NCBI GenBank assembly: GCA_014860445.1
Contig: JACZJT010000012.1
Span: 1-64,000, forward strand
DNA length: 64,000 bases
Direction: 5' to 3'
Origin: Burkholderiales bacterium
Lineage (GTDB): Bacteria > Pseudomonadota > Gammaproteobacteria > Burkholderiales > SG8-39
Positions within the stretch are counted from its first letter, which is position 1; every line of letters begins with the position of its first letter. The notes beneath the pieces were generated by a model. It saw only the letters and a program-made list of their open reading frames with translations, did not search any database and was not told where the DNA came from. Below, piece by piece: positions 49,965 to 59,018 of this stretch. Position numbers and translations under genes: made by a program.

Positions 49965-51380
49965 TCAGGACTTGAGCGCGGCCAGCACTTCGTCCAGCAT
50001 CTTCTTTGCATCGCCGAACAGCATACGATTGTTGTCTTTGTAGAAGAGCGGATTGTCGACTCCCGCATAGCCGGTGGCCATGCTGCGCTTCATCACGATC
50101 GAGGTCTTGGCCTTCCACACTTGCAACACCGGCATGCCGGCTATCGGGCTCGACGGGTCTTCCTCGGCGGCCGGGTTCACGATGTCGTTGGCTCCAATGA
50201 TCATGGCTACGTCGGTATCGGGGAAGTCCTCGTTCAACTCGTCCATTTCCAGCACGATGTCATAAGGCACCTTGGCCTCGGCCAGCAGCACGTTCATGTG
50301 GCCGGGCATGCGTCCGGCAACCGGGTGGATGCCGAAGCGCACGTTGACACCCTTGTCGCGCAGTACTTTGGTGATTTCATAGACCGTGTGCTGCGCCTGT
50401 GCTACCGCCATGCCGTAGCCCGGGACGATGATCACGTTCTTCGATTCGCGCAGCAGTTCCGCCGTCTCCGCGGCAAGGACGGGATTGACCTCGCCCGCCG
50501 GCTGTACACCGCCCGCGGGTGCAGGTGCGCCACCCTCGCTGCCGAACCCGCCCGCGATCACGCTGATGAAATTGCGGTTCATCGCACGGCACATGATGTA
50601 AGACAGAATCGCGCCGCTGGAGCCGACCAGCGCGCCGACAACGATCAGCAGGTCATTCGACAGCATGAAGCCGGTCGCGGCCGCCGCCCAGCCTGAGTAG
50701 CTGTTGAGCATCGAAATCACCACCGGCATGTCGGCACCGCCGATCGCCATCACCATGTGGATACCGAACAACAGCGCGATTACGGTCATCACCACCAGCG
50801 GTATCATTCCGTCGCTGATCGATTCAGCATGCAGGAACTCGCGCCCGAACCAGATCACCACCAGCAGGCCGGCGAGGTTCAGCCAATGGCGGCCCGGCAG
50901 AAGCAGCGTCTTGCCGCCGATCTTGCCGGACAGCTTGCCGAAGGCGATCACCGACCCGGTGAACGTCACCGCACCGATGAGTATGCCGATGTAGATTTCC
51001 ATTTCATGAATCGATTTTGCCGCGCCGCTGAATTCAGTCGCGGCCGCCGGATCGATGTAATTGGCAAAGCCGACCAGCATCGCCGCGAGACCGACCAGGC
51101 TGTGCATCAGCGCCACCAGTTCCGGCATCTGCGTCATTCTCACGACGCGGGACGCGTAAAGCCCGATGCTGCCGCCCACGACCATTGCGCCAACGATCCA
51201 GGCATAGCCGGCCGAGGTAACGTGTGGCCCGGTGACCGTCGCCAGCACGGCGATGGTCATGCCGATCATGCCGTACAGATTGCCGCGCCTCGAGCTCTCC
51301 GGATTGGAGAGACCGCCGAGGCTGAGGATGAAGAGTATTGTCGCTCCGATATAGGAGGCAGTTGCGAGAGTTGCGGTCAT
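49965..51380 (-). CDS. pntB: NAD(P) transhydrogenase subunit beta
   Basis: A 471-residue PntB. About nine membrane helices (domain II, residues 1-285) include [22 protein letters not shown] and [14 protein letters not shown] Pro/Ala-rich linker (about 290-305) precedes the NADP(H)-binding domain [40 protein letters not shown] and [14 protein letters not shown]. With PntA it couples proton inflow to reduction of NADP+ by NADH. It starts 12 bases after pntA. Confidence 0.95.
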   Translation of the reverse strand: MTATLATASYIGATILFILSLGGLSNPESSRRGNLYGMIGMTIAVLATVTGPHVTSAGYAWIVGAMVVGGSIGLYASRVVRMTQMPELVALMHSLVGLAAMLVGFANYIDPAAATEFSGAAKSIHEMEIYIGILIGAVTFTGSVIAFGKLSGKIGGKTLLLPGRHWLNLAGLLVVIWFGREFLHAESISDGMIPLVVMTVIALLFGIHMVMAIGGADMPVVISMLNSYSGWAAAATGFMLSNDLLIVVGALVGSSGAILSYIMCRAMNRNFISVIAGGFGSEGGAPAPAGGVQPAGEVNPVLAAETAELLRESKNVIIVPGYGMAVAQAQHTVYEITKVLRDKGVNVRFGIHPVAGRMPGHMNVLLAEAKVPYDIVLEMDELNEDFPDTDVAMIIGANDIVNPAAEEDPSSPIAGMPVLQVWKAKTSIVMKRSMATGYAGVDNPLFYKDNNRMLFGDAKKMLDEVLAALKS

Positions 51381-51392
51381 GATTCGTCTCCG

Positions 51393-52970
51393 TTACTTGC
51401 GGAACATCTGCAGCATGCGCTGCGTGACGGCGAAACCGCCGAACATGTTAACTGCGGTAAGCGCGATGCCCACCCACGCCAACCAGTGGATCCACGCCTC
51501 CGGACGCGCCACGGTACCGCCCATCATCGGCGGCGCGATCTGCACCAGTGCGCCGATGGCGATAATGCTGCTGATCGCATTGGTGACGCTCATCAAGGGC
51601 GTATGCAGGGCGGGCGTGACGTTCCACACCACCATGTAGCCGACAAATACTGCCAGTACGAACACCGTGAAGTGGCCGAGGAAGGCCGCAGGTGCGTTCG
51701 CACCGACGAACCAGAAGGCCAGCGCGGCAATACCGAACATGACCGCGGTGCGCGTGGCGGACGCCGGCGCGCTCGCCTCGCCGTGTTTCGGCGCTTTGGG
51801 CGGCATAGCCGCCTTGGCTGGCGGCGGTGCCGGTAGCTTGAGCGGCGGTGGCGGCCAGGTAATATTGCCCTCCTTGACGACCGTCAGCCCGCGGATGGCG
51901 TCGTCTTCCATATTGACGTTGATGACTCCGTCCTTGGTCTTGCACAACTCCTCGGTGAGCCGGAACAGGTTGGTCCCGTACAGCGTCGAGGACTGTTTCG
52001 CCAAGCGGCTAGCCAGATCGGTATAGCCGACGATGGTCACGCCGTGCTTCACCACCGCTTTGCCCGGCTCGGTAAGCTCGCAGTTGCCGCCCCGCTCCGC
52101 GGCCATGTCGACGATGACACTACCGGCCTTCATGCTCTTCACCATCTCGGCGGTAATCAGCCTGGGCGCGGGTTTGCCCGGGATCAGCGCGGTGGTGATG
52201 ATGATGTCCACCTCCCTCGCCTGCTTGGCGTACATCTCGCGCTGGGCCTGCTGGAAGCCCTCGCTCATCACCTTGGCATAACCGCCGCCGCCGGAACCTT
52301 CTTCCTCATAATCGACCTTGACGAATTCACCGCCCAGTGACACCACCTGATCGGCCACTTCGGCGCGGGTGTCGTTGGCGCGCACGATGGCGCCCAGGCT
52401 GGCGGCGGTACCGATCGCCGCCAGGCCGGCGACGCCGGCGCCGGCGATGAACACCTTGGCCGGCTGCACCTTGCCCGCGGCGGTGATCTGGCCGTTGAAA
52501 AAGCGGCCGAAGGCGTTGGCGGCCTCGATGACGGCGCGATAGCCGGCGACGCCGGCCTGGGAAGTCAGGGCGTCCATCTTCTGCGCGCGGGAGAGCATGC
52601 GCGGCAGCGCGTCGATGGCCAGCACGGTAACTTTGCGCGCTGCGAGCTGCTGCATCAGTTCCGGGTTCTGTGCCGGCCAGATGAAGGTGATCAGGGTCTG
52701 ACCTTCGTGCATCAGGCCGACTTCTTCAGCGGACGGTACGCCTATCTTGAAGACGATGTCGGATTCCGCCCACAGCTTGGCTGCGCTGTCGGCGATCTGC
52801 GCACCTGCGGCGCGGTAGGATTCGTCGCTGCAATCCGCCGCGTCCCCGGCGCCGGATTCGACCTTGACCGAGAATCCGAGTTTAATGAGTTTTTCGACAA
52901 CTTCGGGCACGGTGGCAACGCGCTTTTCACCGGCCGTTGTCTCTTTTGGTACGCCTATGACCTGAGGCAT
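51393..52970 (-). CDS. pntA: NAD(P) transhydrogenase subunit alpha (full length)
   Basis: A 525-residue undivided PntA. The NAD(H)-binding domain I (1-380) opens with VIGVPKETTAGEKRVATVPE and contains VFIAGAGVAGLAAIGTAASL. A Pro/Ala-rich linker (about 400-425) leads to four helices (about 430-525; TPLMSVTNAISSIIAIGAL). Many related bacteria split this into PntAA and PntAB; here it is fused as in E. coli. The ATG at 52970 has an AGGGGG ribosome site. An FNR-type operator lies about 190 bases upstream. Confidence 0.95.
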   Translation of the reverse strand: MPQVIGVPKETTAGEKRVATVPEVVEKLIKLGFSVKVESGAGDAADCSDESYRAAGAQIADSAAKLWAESDIVFKIGVPSAEEVGLMHEGQTLITFIWPAQNPELMQQLAARKVTVLAIDALPRMLSRAQKMDALTSQAGVAGYRAVIEAANAFGRFFNGQITAAGKVQPAKVFIAGAGVAGLAAIGTAASLGAIVRANDTRAEVADQVVSLGGEFVKVDYEEEGSGGGGYAKVMSEGFQQAQREMYAKQAREVDIIITTALIPGKPAPRLITAEMVKSMKAGSVIVDMAAERGGNCELTEPGKAVVKHGVTIVGYTDLASRLAKQSSTLYGTNLFRLTEELCKTKDGVINVNMEDDAIRGLTVVKEGNITWPPPPLKLPAPPPAKAAMPPKAPKHGEASAPASATRTAVMFGIAALAFWFVGANAPAAFLGHFTVFVLAVFVGYMVVWNVTPALHTPLMSVTNAISSIIAIGALVQIAPPMMGGTVARPEAWIHWLAWVGIALTAVNMFGGFAVTQRMLQMFRK

Positions 52971-53159
52971 GAATCCCCCTGTAAGTGCAAAATGTTGCGA
53001 TTTAATGCCGCTGTTTCGTCTGTCTCTTCCGTACTCCACTGCGCCCATTAGCGCAGCGATTTTTGCAAGCGGAATGCTATGGCGGAGTGTGTGGTTCTGG
53101 ACGCTTGATGCGACCGCGGTTCGAGACCTGCGTACTGTACTTTTACCTGCGAAATCTAG
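52971..53159 (-). promoter_or_regulatory. pntA leader and predicted FNR-dependent promoter -10
   Basis: No gene is supported in the gap from 52971 to 53304. On the minus strand, TACAGT (53139-53134) matches four of six bases of a -10 box and lies 20 bases past the FNR-type palindrome, close to the spacing of class II FNR promoters. That would start RNA near 53126-53128 and leave a leader of about 155 bases before pntA. No stable leader structure stood out. Confidence 0.45.
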
Positions 53160-53175
53160 TTTGATGTAGATCAAA
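53160..53175. promoter_or_regulatory. FNR/ANR-type operator upstream of pntAB
   Basis: TTTGATGTAGATCAAA is a perfect match to the FNR consensus TTGAT-N4-ATCAA with extra T/A symmetry at both ends. It is the only such site I noticed in the window. With pntA the nearest downstream gene on the minus strand, oxygen- or redox-responsive control of pntAB is the natural reading. CRP-type sites share similar arms (TGTGA), but the T-T-G-A-T arms favour FNR/ANR/DNR. Confidence 0.65.
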
Positions 53176-53223
53176 CATAGGGCATACCCAGTGCCTTCCG
53201 GCACTGAATATCGACAGGTACCA

Positions 53224-53298
53224 AGAGGCCATTTCGGAATTACCGAAATGGCCTCTGATTTAGGGGAGTATGAGGGGATGTTTCCCCTCGTTTTGAAG
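53224..53298 (+). repeat. dispersed hairpin repeat, copy A
   Basis: A 75-bp element made of two hairpins. The first is a perfect 14-bp stem, AGAGGCCATTTCGG / CCGAAATGGCCTCT, with an AATTA loop (53224-53256). A spacer (GATTTAGGGGAGTAT) leads to GAGGGGA / TCCCCTC. Copy B lies inverted at 58945-59018 and matches over the whole length, including the spacer. This resembles REP/BIME-type intergenic repeats. It sits downstream of the betaine-type transporter gene. Confidence 0.8.
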
Positions 53299-53304
53299 TA
53301 AGCG

Positions 53305-54795
53305 CTAAGACCGTCGGCGCAGCGCCGGAAACAATCCGCGTTCGATCAACTCGAAAGCGCCTTGAATCAGCAGGGCCAGTGCGGCCGCCGGGATTGCGCC
53401 GGCAAGCAGGGTCGTGTTGTCGTTCAATGCCAATCCCTGCACGATGCGTTCGCCGTAGCCACCGGCACCGATGAATGCGGCGATCGTGGCGGTACCGACA
53501 CCGATCACCGCGGACGTCTTGATGCCTGCGAGTATCGACGGCGCCGCCAGCGGAAGTTCGATCAGCAGCAATCGATCCCTGGGTGCGAGACCGATGGCGA
53601 GCGCGGCCTCGCGCATGCCCTGCCCCACACCCTCGATGCCCGCGTGCGTATTGCGTACGATCGGCAGGAGCGAATACAGGAACAGCGCGATCAGCGCCGG
53701 CACCGTGCCTATGCTGCCGAGCAGCGGGATCAGAAACGCAAGCAGCGCAAGCGAGGGGATGGTCTGGATCACGCCGACCGCGGCGAGTATGGGTTGCGCG
53801 GCGCCTTCCACTCTGGCCGCGAACAGACCCAGCGGCACCGCGACGGCGATGCCCGCAGCCAGCGACGCGAACACCAGCAGCAGGTGCTCGCGCGTGAGGC
53901 GCCAGAAATTTCCGCCGAACAGCGCGCTCGCAAAACTGCGCACCGGCGCCGCGCCGGCGCCGCTCCCTGACAAAAATGCCTTCGCCACCTCGGAAAAACT
54001 CTTTTGCTCGAGTTCGGCGGCGGCATTGAGCCGGATCATCTGCCGCTCGCTGATGCTGCCTCCCAGACGCTGCAATGCCTTCCACGCCTGCGGCAGGCGC
54101 TGCGGCAGGTCGAGCCGGTAGAGCAGAACGGCGTCGTAGCGCGGAAACACGCGGCGATCGTCTTCGAGCACGCGCAGGCCGTAGCGCTCGATTTTTGCAT
54201 CGGTGGAATAGATGTCCATGACATCGATCTGCCCCGCCGCAATGGCTTCGTAGGCGAGCCCGTGGTCCAGCCCTCTGGGCTTCTGCGGCATCGCATAGCC
54301 GCTCTTGAGCGCGACCCAGCCATCGGAGCGCGCGATGAATTCCTGACCTAGGCCGAGCTTCAGTTCGGGATGGCGTGCGAGATCCGACAAGGTGCGCACC
54401 GACAGGCGCTCGGCCTGCTTTTCGCGCATCGCAAGGGCATAGGTGTTGTTGAATCCAAGACGCACGGCCACACCCAGTCCTTCGGGCGCGAGGCGCCGCT
54501 GCAGGTCGGCGAGCGTGAACGCGCCTTCGAGCCCGAGAATGGCACGCGCGATGGTGCCGGTGTACTCGGGATAGACGTCGATCGAACCGGCCTTGAGCGC
54601 CGCGTACACGATGCCGGTATTGCCCAGCCCCGGCTTGTGCTCGGCACCGCCTGGTATGCTCTGCGCAATGATCTCGCCGAGGATGTAGGACTCGGTGAAG
54701 CGCTTGGAACCGACCCGCACCACTTCGTCGCCCATGGCTGCACCCGTCAGTGCTAGCAGCAGTGCGAGCACCATGCCAAACGCGACGGGCTTCAC
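53305..54795 (-). CDS. osmoprotectant-type ABC transporter, binding protein fused to permease
   Basis: A 496-residue fusion of the OpuC/OsmF-type binding domain and its permease. Signal peptide (about 1-22, ending GAAMGDE), then VVRVGSKRFTESYILGEIIA and KPGLGNTGIVYAALKAGSIDVYPEYTGTI of the quaternary-amine-binding family (about 23-275). The permease (about 285-490) shows PLGLFAARVEGAAQPILAAVG and GMREAALAIGLAPRDRLLLI. It probably takes up betaine, choline or carnitine-like solutes. No cognate ATPase gene is in the window. The GTG start overlaps the ABC exporter stop (GTGA). Confidence 0.88.
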   Translation of the reverse strand: MKPVAFGMVLALLLALTGAAMGDEVVRVGSKRFTESYILGEIIAQSIPGGAEHKPGLGNTGIVYAALKAGSIDVYPEYTGTIARAILGLEGAFTLADLQRRLAPEGLGVAVRLGFNNTYALAMREKQAERLSVRTLSDLARHPELKLGLGQEFIARSDGWVALKSGYAMPQKPRGLDHGLAYEAIAAGQIDVMDIYSTDAKIERYGLRVLEDDRRVFPRYDAVLLYRLDLPQRLPQAWKALQRLGGSISERQMIRLNAAAELEQKSFSEVAKAFLSGSGAGAAPVRSFASALFGGNFWRLTREHLLLVFASLAAGIAVAVPLGLFAARVEGAAQPILAAVGVIQTIPSLALLAFLIPLLGSIGTVPALIALFLYSLLPIVRNTHAGIEGVGQGMREAALAIGLAPRDRLLLIELPLAAPSILAGIKTSAVIGVGTATIAAFIGAGGYGERIVQGLALNDNTTLLAGAIPAAALALLIQGAFELIERGLFPALRRRS

Positions 54796-56600
54796 CGGCC
54801 CGCCTCCGGCGGGACCGCTGCGCCGCCGAGAAACTGCAGCGCGGCCAGCCTTGCATAGAGGCCCTTTTCCCGTACGAGCTGATCGTGCGTGCCGGTGGCG
54901 ATGATGCGGCCCTCGTCCATCACGACGATCCGATCGGCGTTCTGCACCGTCGCGAGGCGGTGCGCGACGATGAGCGTGGTGCGGTTCTGCATCAGCCGCG
55001 CCAGCGCCATCTGCACGTAATGCTCGCTTGCCGCGTCCAGCGAACTGGTCGCCTCGTCCAGCAGCAGCACCGCGCGATCCGCAAGCAGCGCGCGCGCGAT
55101 CGACAGCCGCTGGCGCTGGCCGCCCGAGAGGCGCACGCCGCGCTCGCCGAGAAAACAATCCATCGCCTCGGGCAGTCGTTCGATGAACTCGCTCGCATAG
55201 GCCGCGGCGCAGGCGTCCTCGACCTCGGCGTCGCTCGCGTCCGGCCGTCCGTAGCGCACGTTTTCGCGCACCGAGGCGGCGAAGATCACCGGGTCCTGCG
55301 GCACCAGGGCCAGGCGGCTGCGCACTTCGCGCGGATCGGCGCTGCGCACTTCGACCCCGTCCAGGCTGATTGCGCCTTCGTCGGCGTCGTAGTAGCGCAG
55401 CAGCAGTTGCAATACCGTCGATTTTCCCGCGCCGGAGGGGCCGACCAGGGCCACCGTCTCGCCCGGTTTCACTTCGAGCGAAAAATCGGCCAGCGCCAGC
55501 GCGTCCGGCCGCGAGGGATAGTGAAAGCTGACCTTGTCGAAGCGGACCTCTCCGCGCGGTGGTTGCGGCAGCGCTTGCGGGCTCACAGGCGCGCGTATCT
55601 GCGGCTCGGTGGCGAGCAATTCCATCAAGCGCTCGGTCGCGCCGGCGGCGCGCTGCAGATCGCCGATCACTTCGGACACGGCGCCGAATGCACCGGCAAC
55701 CAGCACGGCGTAGAACACGAAGGCCGACAACTGTCCCGCGCTGATGCGCCCGTCGAGCACGTCGTGGCCGCCGATCCAAAGAATCACGCCGACGGCGCCG
55801 AACGCGAGCAGCATCACCAGCGCGATCAAGAGCGCGCGCTGGCGGATGCGTTCGGCCGCCGTCGAAAACGCCTGCTCTACGCGCTCGCCGAAGCGCGCGC
55901 GGTCCTCGTTCTCGTGACCGTAGGACTGCACCGTGCGGATTTCGTGCAGCGCCTCGTCGATGTAGACGCTGACGTCGGCCACGCGCGCCTGGCTCGCGCG
56001 CGACAGCGCACGCACGCGCCGCCCGTATAGCAGGATGGGCGCGATCACCAGCGGGATGCCCAGCAGCACCAAGGCGGTGAGCTTGGGGCTGGTGACCAGA
56101 AGCATCACCAGGCTGCCGAGCATGATCAGGGTGTTGCGCAACGCAAACGATGCGCTCGAGCCGATCACCACCTCCAGGAGCGAGGTGTCGTTGGTCAGGC
56201 GCGAAATCACTTCGCCCGTGCGCGTGACTTCGAAAAAGCCCGGAGACAGATCCAGCAGATGGCCGAACACGGCGCGGCGGATGTCGGCCGAGACGCGCTC
56301 CCCTATCCAGGAGACGAAATAAAAGCGCGTATAGGTGGCGATCGCCATGACCACGATCACTGCGAGCAATGCGACCAGCGCGCCGTCGAGCAGCGCCGCA
56401 TCGCCGCTGGAAAACCCGCGGTCGATGACGCGTCGCAGTCCCTGCCCCAGCACGAGCACGCAGCCGGCGGCGACGACCAGCGCCACCATGGCGATCGCGA
56501 CCTGCCGTCGGTAAGGCGCGAGAAAGCCGAGGATGCGCGCGAGTTGCCGGATGTCGCGGTTCGGCGGCCTTTCCGGGATGCTGTCCCTGAGCCGCGCCAC
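54792..56600 (-). CDS. MsbA-like ABC exporter half-transporter
   Basis: A 602-residue half-transporter: six helices (about 25-320), then an ATPase domain (about 345-590) with Walker A GPSGAGKST, Q-loop VPQDPVIF, signature [16 protein letters not shown], Walker B VLLLDEATSSLD and switch His in VAHRLATV. Two copies would form the pump. Related proteins are the MsbA-type lipid/drug exporters; the substrate is unknown. The GTG start is one base past the glcF stop, so it is co-transcribed with glcDEF. Confidence 0.9.
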   Translation of the reverse strand: MARLRDSIPERPPNRDIRQLARILGFLAPYRRQVAIAMVALVVAAGCVLVLGQGLRRVIDRGFSSGDAALLDGALVALLAVIVVMAIATYTRFYFVSWIGERVSADIRRAVFGHLLDLSPGFFEVTRTGEVISRLTNDTSLLEVVIGSSASFALRNTLIMLGSLVMLLVTSPKLTALVLLGIPLVIAPILLYGRRVRALSRASQARVADVSVYIDEALHEIRTVQSYGHENEDRARFGERVEQAFSTAAERIRQRALLIALVMLLAFGAVGVILWIGGHDVLDGRISAGQLSAFVFYAVLVAGAFGAVSEVIGDLQRAAGATERLMELLATEPQIRAPVSPQALPQPPRGEVRFDKVSFHYPSRPDALALADFSLEVKPGETVALVGPSGAGKSTVLQLLLRYYDADEGAISLDGVEVRSADPREVRSRLALVPQDPVIFAASVRENVRYGRPDASDAEVEDACAAAYASEFIERLPEAMDCFLGERGVRLSGGQRQRLSIARALLADRAVLLLDEATSSLDAASEHYVQMALARLMQNRTTLIVAHRLATVQNADRIVVMDEGRIIATGTHDQLVREKGLYARLAALQFLGGAAVPPEAGR

Positions 56601-56601
56601 G

Positions 56602-57846
56602 CTAGACGCCGGCCAGACGCCGCTCCAGCGCCACGATCCAGTGCTCCATCGGCAGCGCGCTTCCGCTTTGCAGATGGCTGATGCAGCCGATGTTCGCGCT
56701 GACGATGGCGTGCGGCGAACCGGCGTGCAAGGCGGCGAGCTTGTTCACTTTGAGCCTGGCGGACAAGTCCGGTTGCAGGATCGAGTAGGTCCCCGCGGAA
56801 CCACAGCACAGATGGCTGTCCGCGACCGGCGTCAATTCGAAGCCCGCGGCCACGAGGATGCTCTGCACCAGCCCGGTGATTTTCTGACCGTGCTGCAGAG
56901 TGCAAGGCAGCTGCAATGCGAGTTTCGTCCCTTCCGCGCCCGGCGGCGCCGCTGCGAGCAGCGGCTTCAGATTGCCCAGCTCGGCAGCGATCACTTCCGA
57001 GAGGTCCTTGGTCAGATCGCTGATTTTTTCCGCTTTGGCCGCGTAGGCGGGATCATGCGCAAGCAGATGGCCGTATTCCTTCACCGTGACGCCGCAGCCG
57101 CTGGCACTCATCACGATCGCGTCCACTCCAGCTTCGACATAAGGCCACCAGGCGTCGATCAATGCGCGCATATCATTCAAACCGTCTTCCTGCGCGTTCA
57201 GATGGAAGCGCACCGCGCCGCAACAGCCTGCCGCGGGTGCCTCGATCAGCGATATTCCCAGCCGGTCCAGCAGGCGCGCGCTTGCGGCGTTGACTTCAGG
57301 GGCCAGCGCCGGCTGTACGCAGCCGGCAAGCACCAGCATTCTGCGCGCGTGCCGTGCCGCCGGCCAGTCACCGGCTGCGGGGACCGAGGCAGGTACCTTG
57401 TCCTGCAAAGCGAAGGGCAAGGCGGGTCGCATCCACCTTCCCAGTCTGAGCAGCGCCGCGAACAGTGCGCGCCGCGGCAGGACTGCGCGCAACACCAGCC
57501 GCTGCAGCCTCGCCAGCAGCGGCCGCGGCACCCGTTCTTCTGCGATCTTGCGACCGATATCGACCAGACGTCCGTACTGCACCCCGGACGGGCAGGTGGT
57601 CTCGCAGGCGCGACAGGTAAGGCAGCGGTCCAGGTGCACCTGCGTTCTCGCCGTGACTTCGGCGCCCTCCAGCATGCCCTTGATCAGATAGATGCGTCCG
57701 CGCGGACCGTCGAGTTCGTCGCCCAGCAGCTGATAGGTCGGACAGGTTGCGGTGCAAAACCCACAATGCACACACTTGCGCAAGATCGCGTCGGCCTCGA
57801 TGCCGTCCCGCGTGCCCTTGAAGAAATCGGAAAGCTCAGTTTGCAT
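56602..57846 (-). CDS. glcF: glycolate oxidase iron-sulfur subunit
   Basis: A 414-residue GlcF with two 4Fe-4S motifs: CVHCGFCTATCP (about 22-33) and CLTCRACETTCPSGV (about 74-88). Two CCG-type domains follow in the C-terminal half (PAAGCCGAVRFHL, DSHLCCGSAGTYS), which bind further cofactor or form a heterodisulfide-reductase-like fold. It passes electrons from glycolate oxidation by GlcD to quinone. It follows glcE by 24 bases. Confidence 0.93.
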   Translation of the reverse strand: MQTELSDFFKGTRDGIEADAILRKCVHCGFCTATCPTYQLLGDELDGPRGRIYLIKGMLEGAEVTARTQVHLDRCLTCRACETTCPSGVQYGRLVDIGRKIAEERVPRPLLARLQRLVLRAVLPRRALFAALLRLGRWMRPALPFALQDKVPASVPAAGDWPAARHARRMLVLAGCVQPALAPEVNAASARLLDRLGISLIEAPAAGCCGAVRFHLNAQEDGLNDMRALIDAWWPYVEAGVDAIVMSASGCGVTVKEYGHLLAHDPAYAAKAEKISDLTKDLSEVIAAELGNLKPLLAAAPPGAEGTKLALQLPCTLQHGQKITGLVQSILVAAGFELTPVADSHLCCGSAGTYSILQPDLSARLKVNKLAALHAGSPHAIVSANIGCISHLQSGSALPMEHWIVALERRLAGV

Positions 57847-57870
57847 GGCGCAATTGCGGTAAGAACCCGC

Positions 57871-58935
57871 TCATAGGTCCGGGTACATCCGTCCGGGGTT
57901 GAACACGCCCGCCGGATCGAAGGCCTGCTTCAGATTGCGGTGCACTCGCGCCAGCGGCGGCGCAAGCGGCGTGAACACGCCCGCGCTCTTGTCGGTCCCC
58001 CGAAACAGCGTGGCATGCCCGCCGGACTGCGTAGCGGCGTCGCGTATCGTGCGCGCATCAGCATTGCTGGCCAGCCACCGGAGCGCACCGCCCCATTCGA
58101 TCAGTTCCTCGCCCGGCAAAGCGAGCGGCGGCGTCACCGAAGGCACGGACAGGCGCCATAGCGGTTTGTCTGTGCGAAAAAAAACATCCGTCTGTTCGCG
58201 TATGTCCTGCCAGTAGCCTTGCGCCTGCTCCGGCGCCACGGACTCGCCGCCTATCACTACTCTCGCGGCCTGGATCGCGCTGGCCGCACCCGACAGCCGG
58301 ACCGTAAGATCGCCCTCGACCCACGTGCTGGCGCTGATCGGAATAGGCTTCCCGCCCCAGTGATTGAGCATTTCGATCGCCTTGTCCTGCGGCAATTCCA
58401 GCTTGAGCGTCGCTTCGGCAAAAGGCAGCGGCGGCACTTTGAGCGAAACCTCCAGAATCAATCCCAGCGTGCCCAGGGAACCCGCCATGGGCCGGGAGAC
58501 GTCGTAACCGGCGACATTTTTCATCACCTGGCCGCCAAAGCTGAGATCGTCGCCGCGACCGTCGAGCATGCGCACCCCGAGCACGAAATCGCGCACTGCG
58601 CCCGCCGCCTGGCGCCGCGGCCCGGACAGCCCCGCTGCGAGCATTCCGCCCACGGTCGCCCCTGGGCCGAAATGCGGCGGTTCGAACGCGAGGTACTGGC
58701 CCTGCGCGCTAAGCGCCGCTTCCAGTTCCACCAAAGGCGTGCCGCAACGCGCGGTGATCACCAACTCGGTCGGCTCATAGGCGACGATGCCGGCGTATTC
58801 GCGCGTATCCAGCACCTCGCCCCCGGGCGTCTCGCCGTAAAAATCCTTGGTGCCGCCGCCGCGCAGCCGCAAGGGCTTCTTATCCGCTGCAGCCGCGCGG
58901 ATCCGGTCGGCGTATCGTTTGATGACTTCCTGCAT
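57871..58935 (-). CDS. glcE: glycolate oxidase FAD-binding subunit GlcE
   Basis: A 354-residue GlcE, a shortened FAD-domain protein. It shows LRLRGGGTKDFYG near the start, PPHFGPGATVGGMLAAGLSGP (about 83-103), VMKNVAGYDVSRPMAGSLGTLG (about 136-157) and ends VFNPGRMYPD. It is one of three subunits of glycolate dehydrogenase. The intergenic space before it holds repeat copy B, which nearly fills it. Confidence 0.92.
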   Translation of the reverse strand: MQEVIKRYADRIRAAAADKKPLRLRGGGTKDFYGETPGGEVLDTREYAGIVAYEPTELVITARCGTPLVELEAALSAQGQYLAFEPPHFGPGATVGGMLAAGLSGPRRQAAGAVRDFVLGVRMLDGRGDDLSFGGQVMKNVAGYDVSRPMAGSLGTLGLILEVSLKVPPLPFAEATLKLELPQDKAIEMLNHWGGKPIPISASTWVEGDLTVRLSGAASAIQAARVVIGGESVAPEQAQGYWQDIREQTDVFFRTDKPLWRLSVPSVTPPLALPGEELIEWGGALRWLASNADARTIRDAATQSGGHATLFRGTDKSAGVFTPLAPPLARVHRNLKQAFDPAGVFNPGRMYPDL

Positions 58936-58944
58936 ATTCAGATT

Positions 58945-59018
58945 CTACGAAATGAGGGAACACGTCCCCTCATACTCCCCCATATCAGGGCCATTTCAAT
59001 CAATCCGAAATGGCCTAT
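58945..59018 (-). repeat. dispersed hairpin repeat, copy B
   Basis: Inverted relative to copy A (53224-53298). Read on the minus strand it starts ATAGGCCATTTCGG, continues GAAATGGCC, then GGGGAGTATGAGGGGA and ends in TCCCTCATTTCGTAG. Its first stem is less perfect than in copy A because the loop side has diverged (GATTGATT). It occupies almost the whole glcD-glcE intergenic gap and touches the glcD stop codon. It probably forms RNA hairpins in the glc mRNA. Confidence 0.8.
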
